Shown here: positions 44,659 to 53,514 of the stretch, piece by piece
Numbering within the stretch: the first letter of the stretch is position 1
How the letters are laid out: each line of letters starts with the position of its first letter
NCBI GenBank assembly: GCA_904419075.1
Contig: CAJFQM010000006.1
Span: forward strand, 80,705-144,704
From: an uncultured Clostridia bacterium
Lineage (GTDB): Bacteria > Bacillota > Clostridia > Christensenellales > Borkfalkiaceae
Direction of reading: 5' to 3'
DNA: 64,000 bases
Notes under the pieces: model-generated
What the model was told of the DNA's origin: nothing
What the model saw: only the letters and a program-made list of their open reading frames with translations
Databases searched by the model: none
Translations under genes and position numbers: made by a program

Positions 44659-47211
44659 ATGGACAAAGAAAAAATTATCTCGCAGATGACGCTTGAAGAA
44701 AAAGCGGAAATGCTTACGGGCAAAGATTTTTGGTCGACGAAGGATTTCCCGAATCTCGGAATCAGGAGCCTGTTTCTTTCCGACGGCCCGCACGGGCTGA
44801 GAAAGCAGGCTGCCGCAAGCGACCATTTAGGACTGAATGCGTCCATTCCTGCGACGTGTTTTCCCACGGCTTCGGTCATGGCATGTTCTTGGGACGAGGA
44901 GTTGGGCGAACGAATCGGCGAAGCGCTGGGCGAGGAAGCAGCTACGCTGAACGTAGACGTGTTGTTGGGGCCGGGGCTGAATATCAAGAGAAATCCTCTC
45001 TGCGGAAGGAATTTCGAGTATTTTTCGGAAGATCCGTACTTGTCGGGGAAGATGGCGGCGGCTTACGTGCGCGGAATCCAGAGTAAAGGGGTTGCGGCGT
45101 GCGTGAAGCATTTTGCGGCGAATAACCGCGAGTATCGCCGCATGACGAGCGATTCGGTCATAGACGAACGCACGCTTCGGGAAATTTATCTCCGCGGCTT
45201 TGAAATCGCCGTGAAGGAGGGCGGAGCGAAATGCGTAATGTCGGCTTATAATAAGGTGAACGGCGAATTTTCGAATGAGAACCCGCATCTTTTGAAGGAG
45301 ATTTTGCGGGAGGATTGGGGCTTTAACGGAGTGGTAGTGACGGATTGGGGCGGCTGTAACGACCGTGTAGACGGCTTGAAATGCGGCAACGAGCTGGAAA
45401 TGCCCGCTTGTAAATATGCAGTCGAGGACGTAATAACGGCGGTCGAGGAAGGCCGTATAGAGGAAGGTCTTTTAGATGAAAGCATACGTCGCCTTTTGGA
45501 ACTTTCGGAATTTACTGCTCGAAAGCAAGTCAAGGCATACGATGAAAGGGCGCATCACGCTCTTGCGCGGGAAGCGGCGGAAAAGAGCGCCGTTCTTCTC
45601 GAAAACGACGGTATACTTCCGCTGAAAGCGGGGACGCGCGTGGCGCTGGTCGGAGATTTTGCCTTTCTGCCGCGGTATCAGGGGGCGGGATCTTCGGTGG
45701 TAAATCCTACCTTTTTATCGACGGCGGAAAAGGTATTTGCTTCTCTCCATCCGTCTCTTTCGTCGTCTGTGTCGAAGCCCGTATCGGACTCGTCTGCCGA
45801 AATTCTTTCCTCTCCCGATTCGGTATCCTATCCCGATTCTGTGTCGTCGTCCGATTCGGTAGCATCTTCCGTTTCGATGTCGTCATCCGATTCGTTATCA
45901 CCTTCCGATTTGATATCTTTGTCCCTTTCGGCTCGTCCTTCCCACTCCGCGCCGCCGCTTTCTCCCGCCCCTTCTGTCCCTTTGTCCATCGTTGGGTGCG
46001 AACGCGGCTTTCATCGTTTCGGAAAAAAGAGCAAGAAACTTTTTCGCCGTGCCTTGCAGATTGCGAGGAAGGCGGAAGTTACCCTCTTTTTCGCGGGATT
46101 GGACGAATTTTCCGAAGCGGAGGGCATCGACCGTGCAGACATGAAGATTCCGCAAAATCAAATTGAGCTGTTCAGAGCGTTGGTCGCGGCAGGAAATAAA
46201 GTCGTCGTGCTTTTGCACTGCGGTTCGTCCGTGGAATTGGATTGGACGGAAGGCGCCGCGGCGGTCTTGTGGCTGGGGCTTTCGGGACAGGCGGGTGCGG
46301 AAGCGGCGTTTCGGCTTGTCACGGGAGAAGTGAATCCTTCGGGCAAACTTGCGGAGACTTGGTGGGGAAAGTACGAAGATTGTCCCACCTCCTCTCCCGA
46401 TCTTTTTCCGGGCGGAGAAGATCGCGTTGAGTACAAAGAGGGACTGTTCGTGGGATATAGATCCGGACGGAAAGCGAAATATCCCTTCGGGTACGGTCTC
46501 TCGTACACGAAATTCGAGTACTCGGATTTGCGCATTTCGGACGGAAAAATTTTCTTCGTCGTAAAAAACGTCGGAAGCCTTTCGGGAAAAGAGATTGCGG
46601 GCATTTATTACGGCAAAAAAGACGGAAAGGTAAAACGCCCGAAACGTCAATTATTTGCGTTTATAAATGTATATCTTAAAGAGGGCGAGGAAAAAGAGGT
46701 CTCCGTGCCTTATGATATAAGGGATTTCTCCTATTACGACGTCGGCGCGGAAAAGTGGCTGACGGAGGCGGGAATCTACGATATTGAAGTGGGCGCTTCC
46801 TCAGAGGACATAAGGCTTTGCGGGCAATTATTCATGGAGGGAGTTACCCCTACGGAAAAGGCTTGCATAAATGTAAGTTTTCCTTCGTGGAAGGAAGCGG
46901 AAAAACGGAAGGGAATGTCCATTCACGAAAACAGTACGGTAGGGGATCTTCGCTATGCAAAAGGTTGGGTTGGCAGAGCCTTTTCGGGCGGAATCCGATT
47001 CGCGGTTGCTTTTTGCAAGGCTTTCAGAATGCGCTCGAAGGCGAATACTTTGGTCATGGGCGTTTTGCATCAGCCCGTCAGAGGGCTTGCGAAATTCGGC
47101 GGAATGAACAGGCGGAAGATGGAAGGACTGCTTTTGATGTTCAACGGATATTTCTTTAAGGGAGTAAAGCAATTTTTCAAAAAAGAAAAGGGCAGGGTTG
47201 AGGATAAATGA
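44659..47211 (+). CDS. GH3 beta-glucosidase with internal Ser-rich insertion
   Basis: An 850-residue enzyme in the normal GH3 order. The barrel has LFLSDGPHGLR, GRNFEYFSEDPYLSG, KHFAANNREY and nucleophile D229 in GVVVTDWGG. The alpha/beta domain starts near AVLLENDGILPLK. A fibronectin-like domain contains FGYGLSYTKFEYS. The C-terminal 70 residues are the extension common in clostridial GH3 proteins. Residues ~365-443 form a Ser-rich tract (34 Ser of 79) in a loop that is short in relatives. No signal peptide, so it is cytosolic. The stop overlaps the GH2 start by four bases. Confidence 0.93.
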   Translation: MDKEKIISQMTLEEKAEMLTGKDFWSTKDFPNLGIRSLFLSDGPHGLRKQAAASDHLGLNASIPATCFPTASVMACSWDEELGERIGEALGEEAATLNVDVLLGPGLNIKRNPLCGRNFEYFSEDPYLSGKMAAAYVRGIQSKGVAACVKHFAANNREYRRMTSDSVIDERTLREIYLRGFEIAVKEGGAKCVMSAYNKVNGEFSNENPHLLKEILREDWGFNGVVVTDWGGCNDRVDGLKCGNELEMPACKYAVEDVITAVEEGRIEEGLLDESIRRLLELSEFTARKQVKAYDERAHHALAREAAEKSAVLLENDGILPLKAGTRVALVGDFAFLPRYQGAGSSVVNPTFLSTAEKVFASLHPSLSSSVSKPVSDSSAEILSSPDSVSYPDSVSSSDSVASSVSMSSSDSLSPSDLISLSLSARPSHSAPPLSPAPSVPLSIVGCERGFHRFGKKSKKLFRRALQIARKAEVTLFFAGLDEFSEAEGIDRADMKIPQNQIELFRALVAAGNKVVVLLHCGSSVELDWTEGAAAVLWLGLSGQAGAEAAFRLVTGEVNPSGKLAETWWGKYEDCPTSSPDLFPGGEDRVEYKEGLFVGYRSGRKAKYPFGYGLSYTKFEYSDLRISDGKIFFVVKNVGSLSGKEIAGIYYGKKDGKVKRPKRQLFAFINVYLKEGEEKEVSVPYDIRDFSYYDVGAEKWLTEAGIYDIEVGASSEDIRLCGQLFMEGVTPTEKACINVSFPSWKEAEKRKGMSIHENSTVGDLRYAKGWVGRAFSGGIRFAVAFCKAFRMRSKANTLVMGVLHQPVRGLAKFGGMNRRKMEGLLLMFNGYFFKGVKQFFKKEKGRVEDK
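45751..45987 (+). repeat. Ser-rich repeat insertion in the GH3 gene
   Basis: Imperfect repeats of CCGATTCGGTA-type units encode (P/S)DSV motifs and long Ser runs. The tract sits between two conserved GH3 segments (NPTFLSTAEKVF before; GCERGFHRFGKKSK after), which stay in frame. Confidence 0.8.
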
Positions 47212-49595
47212 AAACGATTGAATGGAATGACGGCTGGAAATATCGGCGGATAAACGAGGAAACTTTTCGGGAGGTCATTTTGCCTCACGACGCCATGCTT
47301 TCGGAGAAACGCGGAAATTCGTGCGCAAGCGGCACGCACGGGGCTTGGTTCGAGGGACACGACTATGAGTACGTAAAGGAATTTTCTCTTTTGCCGGAAT
47401 GGTCGGATAAAAAAGTTATATTGGAATTTGAAGGGGTATATTCTCATGCGGAGGTATACATAAACGGCAAAAAAGTCGCGTATCGTCCGTATGGCTTCAC
47501 GAATTTTTATGTCCCTTTGGAAGAGAGCGGAGAAATTCGCGTAGTGGCGCATAATTCCGATCAGCCGAATTGTCGCTGGTACGCGGGGGCGGGGATTTAC
47601 CGTCCCGTAAAGTTGCATATTCTTCCCCAAAGAAGTCTGGATATAAACGGTATAAAAATTCGTACTGCGGACTATGCGACCCGCGAAATGGAAGTGCTTT
47701 TTATTTCCGACAAAAATTTTATTTTTGGTTCAGAAAGCGGTTGCGCTCGTGATTCAGATGCTCTTTCCGCCTATAAAGAAGTTCTGTTCTCCGTATGCGA
47801 CGGAGAAAAAACACTGTATGAAGGCCGAGCGAAAATCGGGGAAAAGACCAGATTTGAGATTGAAAACGCGGAGCTTTGGTGTCCGCATAATCCGAAACTT
47901 TATACGCTTAAAGTCGTATACGGTGAAGATGAACGCGAAATCCCGTTCGGCATTCGTCAAGTTACGGTGAGTAGGTCGGAAGGATTTACACTGAACGGAG
48001 AGCGGATAATTCTTCGCGGCGCGTGTATTCACAGTGACAACGGTCTTTTGGGAGCCGCGGCTCATCCCTTTGCCGACAGACGAAAAATAGAGCTTCTGAA
48101 AGCCGTGGGATATAACGCGGTGCGCTCTGCACACAATCCTTGTTCGAAAGCGACTTTGGATGCGTGTGACCGATTGGGAATGTTGGTATTGGATGAATAT
48201 ACGGACGGTTGGTATATTCATAAAACCCGTTTTGACTATGCTTCCTATATGGAAGAGTGGTGGCAGAAGGATTTTCAGGACATGGTCGACAAAGATTATA
48301 ATCATCCTTCGGTCGTTATGTATTCGACGGGTAACGAGGTTTCGGAAACGGCGCAGAAAAAGGGAATAGAACTTACGGGAAGAATGACGCAGTATCTTCA
48401 TTCTTTGGACGGTACCCGCCCCGTAACATGCGGGGTCAATATATTTTTCAACTTTCTTTCTTCGCTCGGTTTCGGCGTTTACAGCGACGAAAAAGCGGAA
48501 AAGGGAGAGCATGTCGGCAGTGCTTTTTTCAATAATATCGCGGGAATCTTCGGAGATAAGACGATGAAAATCGGGGCCACCCTGCATGGCTGCGACATAA
48601 AAACGAGAGACGCCTTTGCAAACATGGACGTGGCCGGGTACAATTACGGGATTTTGCGCTATAAAAAAGACCTGAAAAAATACCCCGAACGCATCATTGT
48701 CGGAAGCGAAACTTTTTGTAACGATGCGTACAGATTCTACGGGTTTGCGAAAAAAAATCCCGGAGTCATAGGCGATTTTGTCTGGGCGGGTATGGATTAT
48801 CTCGGCGAAGTGGGGATCGGTTCCTGGGAATATGCGAGCTATGCGAAAGATTTTTCTCCTCGAGCGGGGTGGATATCCGCGGGTTCGGGAAGGCTGGATC
48901 TTACGGGAAGAGAACTCGGGGAGGCTTTGTATACTCGTGTGGCGTTTAGCCTGGATACAATCCGAATGGCGGTAATTCCCGCCGACGATTTCGGCAAGCC
49001 TCATTCGCCCTCCGCGTGGAAAATGTCGAACGCGAGGGAAAGTTGGGCATGGAACGGCTGTGAAGGCAGAAAAACTCGCGTGGAAGTCTATGCACGAGCC
49101 CGATTCGTGGAATTGAAACTGAACGGAAAAACAATAGGGAGGAAACGCGTCGATCTGAAAAAAAATTGCCTTGTTTCCTTCAAAACAAAATATTTCCCCG
49201 GGGAATTGACGGCAATCGCATACGATCAGTCGGGAAAAGAATGTGGCAGAACGTCGTTATCCAGCGGGAAGGGAACTCCGAGGCTTCTTCTTACCCCCGA
49301 AAAAATATCGGTCGGAAAGGATGAACTTGCCTATATTCGTATCCGCTATGTCGATGAGGACGGGAAAACATTGCCGCTGTGCAGGGGAAGAGTAAAAGTC
49401 TCGGCCGAAAACGGACAGCTTTTAGCTTTGGGGCATGCCTGTCCCTATAACCCCGACGGATACCTCAAAGATGAAACGGATACCTATTACGGAGAAGCGC
49501 TGGCTATTCTTCGTCCGTTGCCGTCGGGCGAAAAAATCAGACTTCTTGCTTCGAGTCCGTTCGGAGAAGCGGAGACGGCCGTAGAAGTAATATAA
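47208..49595 (+). CDS. GH2 family glycosidase (beta-galactosidase/glucuronidase type)
   Basis: A 795-residue enzyme. The N-terminal sugar-binding domain has WNDGWKY, LPHDAML, YSHAEVYINGKKV and WYAGAGIYR. An Ig-like domain, then the TIM barrel follow: LRGACIHSDNGLLGAA, YNAVRSAHNP, acid/base E377 in STGNEVSE and nucleophile E501 in VGSETF. C-terminal beta domains resemble those of GH2 enzymes with DUF4982-type ends. No signal peptide. Substrate (galactoside, glucuronide or other) cannot be settled by sequence. Coupled to GH3 by an ATGA overlap. Confidence 0.93.
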   Translation: MKTIEWNDGWKYRRINEETFREVILPHDAMLSEKRGNSCASGTHGAWFEGHDYEYVKEFSLLPEWSDKKVILEFEGVYSHAEVYINGKKVAYRPYGFTNFYVPLEESGEIRVVAHNSDQPNCRWYAGAGIYRPVKLHILPQRSLDINGIKIRTADYATREMEVLFISDKNFIFGSESGCARDSDALSAYKEVLFSVCDGEKTLYEGRAKIGEKTRFEIENAELWCPHNPKLYTLKVVYGEDEREIPFGIRQVTVSRSEGFTLNGERIILRGACIHSDNGLLGAAAHPFADRRKIELLKAVGYNAVRSAHNPCSKATLDACDRLGMLVLDEYTDGWYIHKTRFDYASYMEEWWQKDFQDMVDKDYNHPSVVMYSTGNEVSETAQKKGIELTGRMTQYLHSLDGTRPVTCGVNIFFNFLSSLGFGVYSDEKAEKGEHVGSAFFNNIAGIFGDKTMKIGATLHGCDIKTRDAFANMDVAGYNYGILRYKKDLKKYPERIIVGSETFCNDAYRFYGFAKKNPGVIGDFVWAGMDYLGEVGIGSWEYASYAKDFSPRAGWISAGSGRLDLTGRELGEALYTRVAFSLDTIRMAVIPADDFGKPHSPSAWKMSNARESWAWNGCEGRKTRVEVYARARFVELKLNGKTIGRKRVDLKKNCLVSFKTKYFPGELTAIAYDQSGKECGRTSLSSGKGTPRLLLTPEKISVGKDELAYIRIRYVDEDGKTLPLCRGRVKVSAENGQLLALGHACPYNPDGYLKDETDTYYGEALAILRPLPSGEKIRLLASSPFGEAETAVEVI

Positions 49596-49638
49596 GTGTG
49601 TTGTGAAGATATTTGATTCTATATTTGTTATTAATAGT

Positions 49639-49673
49639 CCCTCTCGGAAATTTCCGAGAGGGGTTTCGTTTTA
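49639..49673 (+). terminator. terminator of the glycosidase operon
   Basis: CCCTCTCGGAAA (49639-49650) and TTTCCGAGAGGG (49651-49662) form a perfect 24-base palindrome, followed by GTTTCGTTTT. Confidence 0.88.
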
Positions 49674-49853
49674 TGAAAAAGTGCGGGTACCGTTTGGGAA
49701 GGTTCGCATAAACAGATCAATTATCATTTATAAGAAATGTGACGAAACAAAAGGCCTGCCGTCGGTTTAAACAACGAAGTGCTGCTTGCGGCAGAAATGA
49801 AAACGAAAAACAAAAAAATTTTTTGATTATTGCATTTTCGGCCTTAAAGATGA
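49674..49853. other. intergenic stretch without recognised gene
   Basis: A/T-rich spacer between the glycosidase operon terminator and the araD promoter. No open frame, repeat or RNA structure was recognised. Confidence 0.6.
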
Positions 49854-49883
49854 TTGAATTTTTTATAACATTTATGGTATAAT
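49854..49883 (+). promoter_or_regulatory. promoter for the epimerase gene
   Basis: TTGAAT, 18 bases, TATAAT. The expected message starts about 120 bases before the gene, leaving an untranslated leader with no structure that I could assign. Confidence 0.65.
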
Positions 49884-50009
49884 ATTCACGGAAAGGATAA
49901 AATCGGAAATATTTTGGGAAGTATCCGATTTACTTACAGGGAAAAAGGCTTTCGGGGGCGTCCGAAAATTTTTCGGCAAAAATAAAAAGAAAGCCGCGGA
50001 GGTGATAAA

Positions 50010-50702
50010 ATGTTAGAGGAACTGAAAGCGCGTGTGTTTCGGGAGACCATGAGGCTCGTGAAATACGGATTGATAGGGCTGACGAGAGGAAACGTGAGCG
50101 GAACAGACCAGGAAAAGGGACTGATGGTCATTACTCCTGCCGGAGTACCTTATGAGGAAATGAGGGCCGAGGATATGGTCGTTGTCGATATGATCGACGG
50201 CAGGGTGGCGGAAGGCGGAAAGCCTTCCGGAGATACGCTTGCTCATTTGCATTTATATCGGACATTTCCGGAACTTGGCGGCATCGTACATATCCGTTCC
50301 GTCAATGCGGCTGCATGGGCTCAGGCGGGAAAAGGACTTCCTCCTTACGGCACTGTGCACGCGGATGCATTTTGCGGCGAAATTCCCTGTACGAGAGGAT
50401 TGACGGAAAACGAATGTAAAAACTCATATGAGCTGAATATCGGGAAATTGATAGAAGAAACATTCAAACAACGGGATTATATGGAAATTCCCGGCGTGTT
50501 GGTCAAAAGCCACGGGGCATTTACATGGGGGGAGTGTGTGGAAAAAGCGACGGAAAATGCCATGGCTTTGGAAGCGGCGGCGGAAACAGCCGTCAAAATG
50601 AAATTTCTCGCTCCCGACGCTTCGGAAATAGACAGTTTCTTACTCGAAAAGCGCTATACGAAAAAACATGGAAAGCGGACAAACCGCAGCAAAAGAAAAT
50701 AA
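50010..50702 (+). CDS. araD: L-ribulose-5-phosphate 4-epimerase family protein (altered metal-ligand motif)
   Basis: A 230-residue class II aldolase/AraD family protein. It has GLTRGNVSG, ITPAGVPYE, KPSGDT, GTVHADAFCGEIPCTRGL and the C-terminal SHGAFTWG (H168). The usual zinc motif HTHS reads H94-I95-R96-S97 here, so the second His ligand is replaced by Arg while the rest of the signature is intact. The family interconverts L-ribulose 5-phosphate and D-xylulose 5-phosphate, or performs related retro-aldol steps on other sugar phosphates. The Arg may mean lower activity, a different metal site or a new substrate. No kinase or isomerase gene is adjacent. SD GCGGAGGTG. Confidence 0.85.
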   Translation: MLEELKARVFRETMRLVKYGLIGLTRGNVSGTDQEKGLMVITPAGVPYEEMRAEDMVVVDMIDGRVAEGGKPSGDTLAHLHLYRTFPELGGIVHIRSVNAAAWAQAGKGLPPYGTVHADAFCGEIPCTRGLTENECKNSYELNIGKLIEETFKQRDYMEIPGVLVKSHGAFTWGECVEKATENAMALEAAAETAVKMKFLAPDASEIDSFLLEKRYTKKHGKRTNRSKRK

Positions 50703-50848
50703 AGAGCAAATCAATTTATTGTCAGAACGATTGAACGAAGTAAAGGAGATCGAGATTTTTCGGTCTCCTTTTTTCCGTGAGAACGCTGTCCCGAACAATT
50801 GCTCAGAGATCGTTTCCGAAAGTAAAATTTTTATTTCTCGTCGATTTG

Positions 50849-51418
50849 TCAGAGCGCAATTTCTTTAATGATTTTTGCGGGAACTCCTGCAACAACTGCA
50901 TTGGCGGGAACGTTTTTTGTAACGACGGCTCCGGCTGCGACGACTGCGTTATCTCCGATGATAACTCCGGGTAAAATGGTCGCATGCGCACCTATCCAGA
51001 CATTTTTGCCGATTACAATCGGTGCGGGATACATGCTTGCGCGTTTTTCGGGACGCAAATCATGATTCAAAGTGGCAAGTACGACCTGATGACCGATGAG
51101 AGTATTGTCTCCGATCGCAATTCCCGCCTGATCCTGAAAACAGCATCCCGAATTGATAAAGACTCCTTTCCCGAGTGCGATGTTTTTTCCGCAATCGGTG
51201 TAAAACGGAGGGAAAAGTCGAAAACTGTCGTCTACTTCCTTGCCGATCAATTTTGAAAAGAGTGCGCGAAGTTCTTTTAATGTATGATATTCGCCGTTTA
51301 TTTCGGCCGTTATGCGACGCGCTTCTTCGGCCATTTCATGCATACATTCGTGAGCCTTTGAATCTGCTTCGAGATAGGGTTTTTCTTTTATCAGTTCTAA
51401 ATATTCTTCCGTTGTCAT
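50849..51418 (-). CDS. sugar O-acetyltransferase (maltose/galactoside acetyltransferase type)
   Basis: A 189-residue left-handed beta-helix acetyltransferase. An N-terminal Mac domain ([23 protein letters not shown]) precedes hexapeptide repeats, with the catalytic-His region [13 protein letters not shown] and closing [36 protein letters not shown]. It transfers acetyl from acetyl-CoA to sugars, probably to dispose of non-metabolised sugars. ATG at 51418 has a GGAAGGAG SD; a frame eight codons longer lacks one. It is divergent from a LysR regulator. Confidence 0.93.
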   Translation of the reverse strand: MTTEEYLELIKEKPYLEADSKAHECMHEMAEEARRITAEINGEYHTLKELRALFSKLIGKEVDDSFRLFPPFYTDCGKNIALGKGVFINSGCCFQDQAGIAIGDNTLIGHQVVLATLNHDLRPEKRASMYPAPIVIGKNVWIGAHATILPGVIIGDNAVVAAGAVVTKNVPANAVVAGVPAKIIKEIAL

Positions 51419-51629
51419 TGTGGTTACTCCTTCCTTCCGCATTCATTCGATGATCGGGCAATAGAGAGCGTTCCGTTTTTTTCATCCGTATGTTGCACTG
51501 CCAAAAGTTCTTTTTATACTCCTTGTGCTTTGAGAATTATTGACGCTGAATTTTCAAAGGTGCGAAAAGATTCTTGAGGAGTTTATCGGTCAAATTTTAC
51601 GGCGTTGCTTCTATTTCCTGACAGTCATT

Positions 51630-51658
51630 ATTATACTTCCAAAATATAATAATAGCAA
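51630..51658 (-). promoter_or_regulatory. promoter for the acetyltransferase gene
   Basis: On the minus strand: TTGCTA, 17 bases, TATAAT. This would give a 5' untranslated region of about 205 bases. The rest of the 303-base divergent intergenic region shows no other gene. Confidence 0.6.
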
Positions 51659-51685
51659 ATACTTATTTTCTATCGCATATAATAG

Positions 51686-51714
51686 TTGACGGGAATGATA
51701 AAGGGGATTATAAT
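51686..51714 (+). promoter_or_regulatory. promoter for the LysR gene, giving a leaderless message
   Basis: TTGACG, 17 bases, TATAAT. The -10 ends seven bases before the ATG of the LysR gene, so transcription would begin at or next to the start codon. Confidence 0.7.
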
Positions 51715-51721
51715 ATTTATT

Positions 51722-52609
51722 ATGGAGTTAAGAGTTTTAAGATATTTTATTGAAGTCGCACGGGGGCAGAATATTACCGCGGCAGCCGAACGTCTGCATG
51801 TAACCCAGCCGACATTGTCGAAACAGCTCATGGATTTGGAGGCGGAACTCGGGAAAAAACTCTTTATCCGCGGAAAGAGAAAAACCGTTTTGACGGATGA
51901 CGGAATGTTTCTGTATCGTCGAGCACAGGAAATTCTGGATTTGGCGGATAAGACGGAAGCTGCTTTCAAAACCGAGAAGGAAGTCATTACGGGAGATATT
52001 TCCATAGGATGCGGAGAGTCGGACGGCATGAATCTCGTCATAGCCTCTATGAAAGCATTAATCGCACAATACCCGCAAATACGTTTTCATTTATATAGCG
52101 GAAACGATCGGGACGTCTCGGAACGCTTGGACAACGGGTTAGTCGATTTCGGCTTGTTCGTCGGCAATACCGATCTCAGTAAATACGATTATTTGCAGTT
52201 GCCCGTCAGTGACACTTGGGGACTTTTGATGAGGAAAGATTGCCCTCTCGCTCAATTTCCTTTCGTAACTCCTGCCGATATCGCGAAAATTTCGCTTTTA
52301 TGTTCGCGGCAGACTTTATATGCCAATGAGTTTTCCGGATGGCTCGGTTATGACTTTTCCAAATTGAAAATCGTGTCGACCTATAATTTGGTCAATAATG
52401 CCGTTTTGATGGTAAAAGCGGGAATGGGATGTGCGCTGACGATCGATAAACTCGTGAATACTTCGGATACGGAATTGATCTTTCGTCCGCTGGAACCGAA
52501 AATAAAAGCAAATTTATTTTTTGCGTGGAAAAAATATCAGATATTCTCCAAGGCAAGCAAAAAACTTTTGGACTTTTTTTATGAAGCGGTCGAAAGGATG
52601 CATAAATGA
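51722..52609 (+). CDS. LysR family transcriptional regulator
   Basis: A 295-residue regulator. The N-terminal HTH reads MELRVLRYFIEVARGQN, then ITAAAERLHVTQPTLSKQLMDLE. The effector domain starts near residue 91 at GDISIGCGESDG. It is divergent from the acetyltransferase, the classic arrangement for a LysR regulator and its target. No SD precedes the start, but the promoter sits so close that a leaderless message is expected. Upstream in-frame codons overlap the promoter and are rejected. The effector is unknown. Confidence 0.92.
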   Translation: MELRVLRYFIEVARGQNITAAAERLHVTQPTLSKQLMDLEAELGKKLFIRGKRKTVLTDDGMFLYRRAQEILDLADKTEAAFKTEKEVITGDISIGCGESDGMNLVIASMKALIAQYPQIRFHLYSGNDRDVSERLDNGLVDFGLFVGNTDLSKYDYLQLPVSDTWGLLMRKDCPLAQFPFVTPADIAKISLLCSRQTLYANEFSGWLGYDFSKLKIVSTYNLVNNAVLMVKAGMGCALTIDKLVNTSDTELIFRPLEPKIKANLFFAWKKYQIFSKASKKLLDFFYEAVERMHK

Positions 52610-52809
52610 TAAACTTCGGAACGAAAATAAACGACAAAACGTTTTGTCGTTGTCGGTATCCCTCAGTCGGAATCGTATTCGAACCCAAAGAATAGGGGGG
52701 ACTGGCGTTATTTTTATTTGAAAAAAATCTTATATATTCGTTAGATTTATAAAGTTACAAAACGTGGAGGAAGGAAACGAGACGGAATAGAATATTTGAA
52801 ATACTTATA

Positions 52810-52841
52810 CCGGACGAAAGATTTTTCTTTGTTCGGTTTTT
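52810..52841 (+). terminator. terminator after the LysR gene
   Basis: CCGGACGAAAGA (52810-52821) pairs with TCTTTGTTCGG (52826-52836) through one wobble and one bulge, and TTTTT follows. Confidence 0.7.
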
Positions 52842-53050
52842 ATTAAACGTCGTAATGAACTATTAAACTTAAATATAATAAGTAATATAAGGAGATAAAT
52901 TTATAAAAACTTTATGTCTTCATTGAAATATAAAGATATTCCGAAAGGAGCTGTTTTATATACGGGTTGGAAAGTAAATTTCCCCGCATTATAAGAATCT
53001 TCGGACTTAAATAAATGAGAAGTAAGTGAAATTTTTTTTGAAGAGAAATA
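52842..53050. other. A/T-rich stretch with one short frame of uncertain value
   Basis: The only frame of note runs from ATG at 52914 to TAA at 52994 (26 residues, MSSLKYKDIPKGAVLYTGW and on). It has balanced composition but no SD at useful spacing and no recognised family. It may be chance or a remnant. Nothing else was seen. Confidence 0.25.
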
Positions 53051-53079
53051 TTGACAAATAAAAAATAATGTGTTATTAT
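53051..53079 (+). promoter_or_regulatory. promoter of a short non-coding transcript
   Basis: TTGACA, 17 bases, TATTAT. No gene begins within 400 bases, but a terminator follows about 160 bases downstream. Confidence 0.65.
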
Positions 53080-53085
53080 ATAACT

Positions 53086-53248
53086 AGATAAAGTGTTATA
53101 GGAGTTACTATTAGGCAATAAAAAAGATGTGAAGACGGTTTGTTATGACCAAACTTATAATTATAATATAGGAAGAGATATCCACCAATGTATAGTAGAA
53201 ACGAGTAAGCGCAATGGGAACGAGTGTTGTTTCTTTGCGCTTTTTTTG
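53086..53248 (+). ncRNA. candidate small RNA or leader RNA
   Basis: Defined by the promoter just upstream and by a terminator (AAGCGCAA 53207-53214 with TTGCGCTT 53235-53242, then TTTTT). No frame longer than about ten codons with a ribosome binding site lies inside; one eight-codon MTKLIII frame is visible. A local hairpin pairs GTTTG with CAAAC near 53137-53153. No known RNA family is recognised. Confidence 0.4.
53207..53248 (+). terminator. terminator of the candidate small RNA
   Basis: An eight-base-pair stem (AAGCGCAA/TTGCGCTT) with a 20-base loop and T tract. Confidence 0.7.
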
Positions 53249-53514
53249 CTTCAAAAGTAAGCATAAAATAATAAAGTTTCAGCGATGAGGAAAAATTGAA
53301 TGGAATTTTTATCATATTCTATTGTGTAGTAATGACGACAAGTATGACGATATTTTTTCGGTATACAATTTTGGCAGAATATAATGTGTCTGTATTCCGT
53401 ATGAATTTTGGAACGGTACGTATTGAAATCGTGAAGAATAAACTATACGAAAGAGGAGAACAGACCAATGCAAAATATTTTAAAAATTAATATTCTATTT
53501 CTTAGGAGAATAAT
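53249..53514 (+). other. intergenic stretch with two doubtful short frames
   Basis: One frame (TTG at 53296 to 53490, 64 residues) has a hydrophobic start and a basic end, but only a weak SD. A second, ATG at 53468 to TAA at 53530 (20 residues), has a good SD (AGAGGAG) and overlaps the next gene's start, so it could couple its translation. Neither has a recognised family. Confidence 0.3.

Noticed and set aside
40609..44826. Very long open frame on the minus strand
   Set aside because: It is antisense to the GH78 and GPH genes, has an Arg/His-rich chance composition and no recognisable domain; the plus-strand genes are unambiguous.
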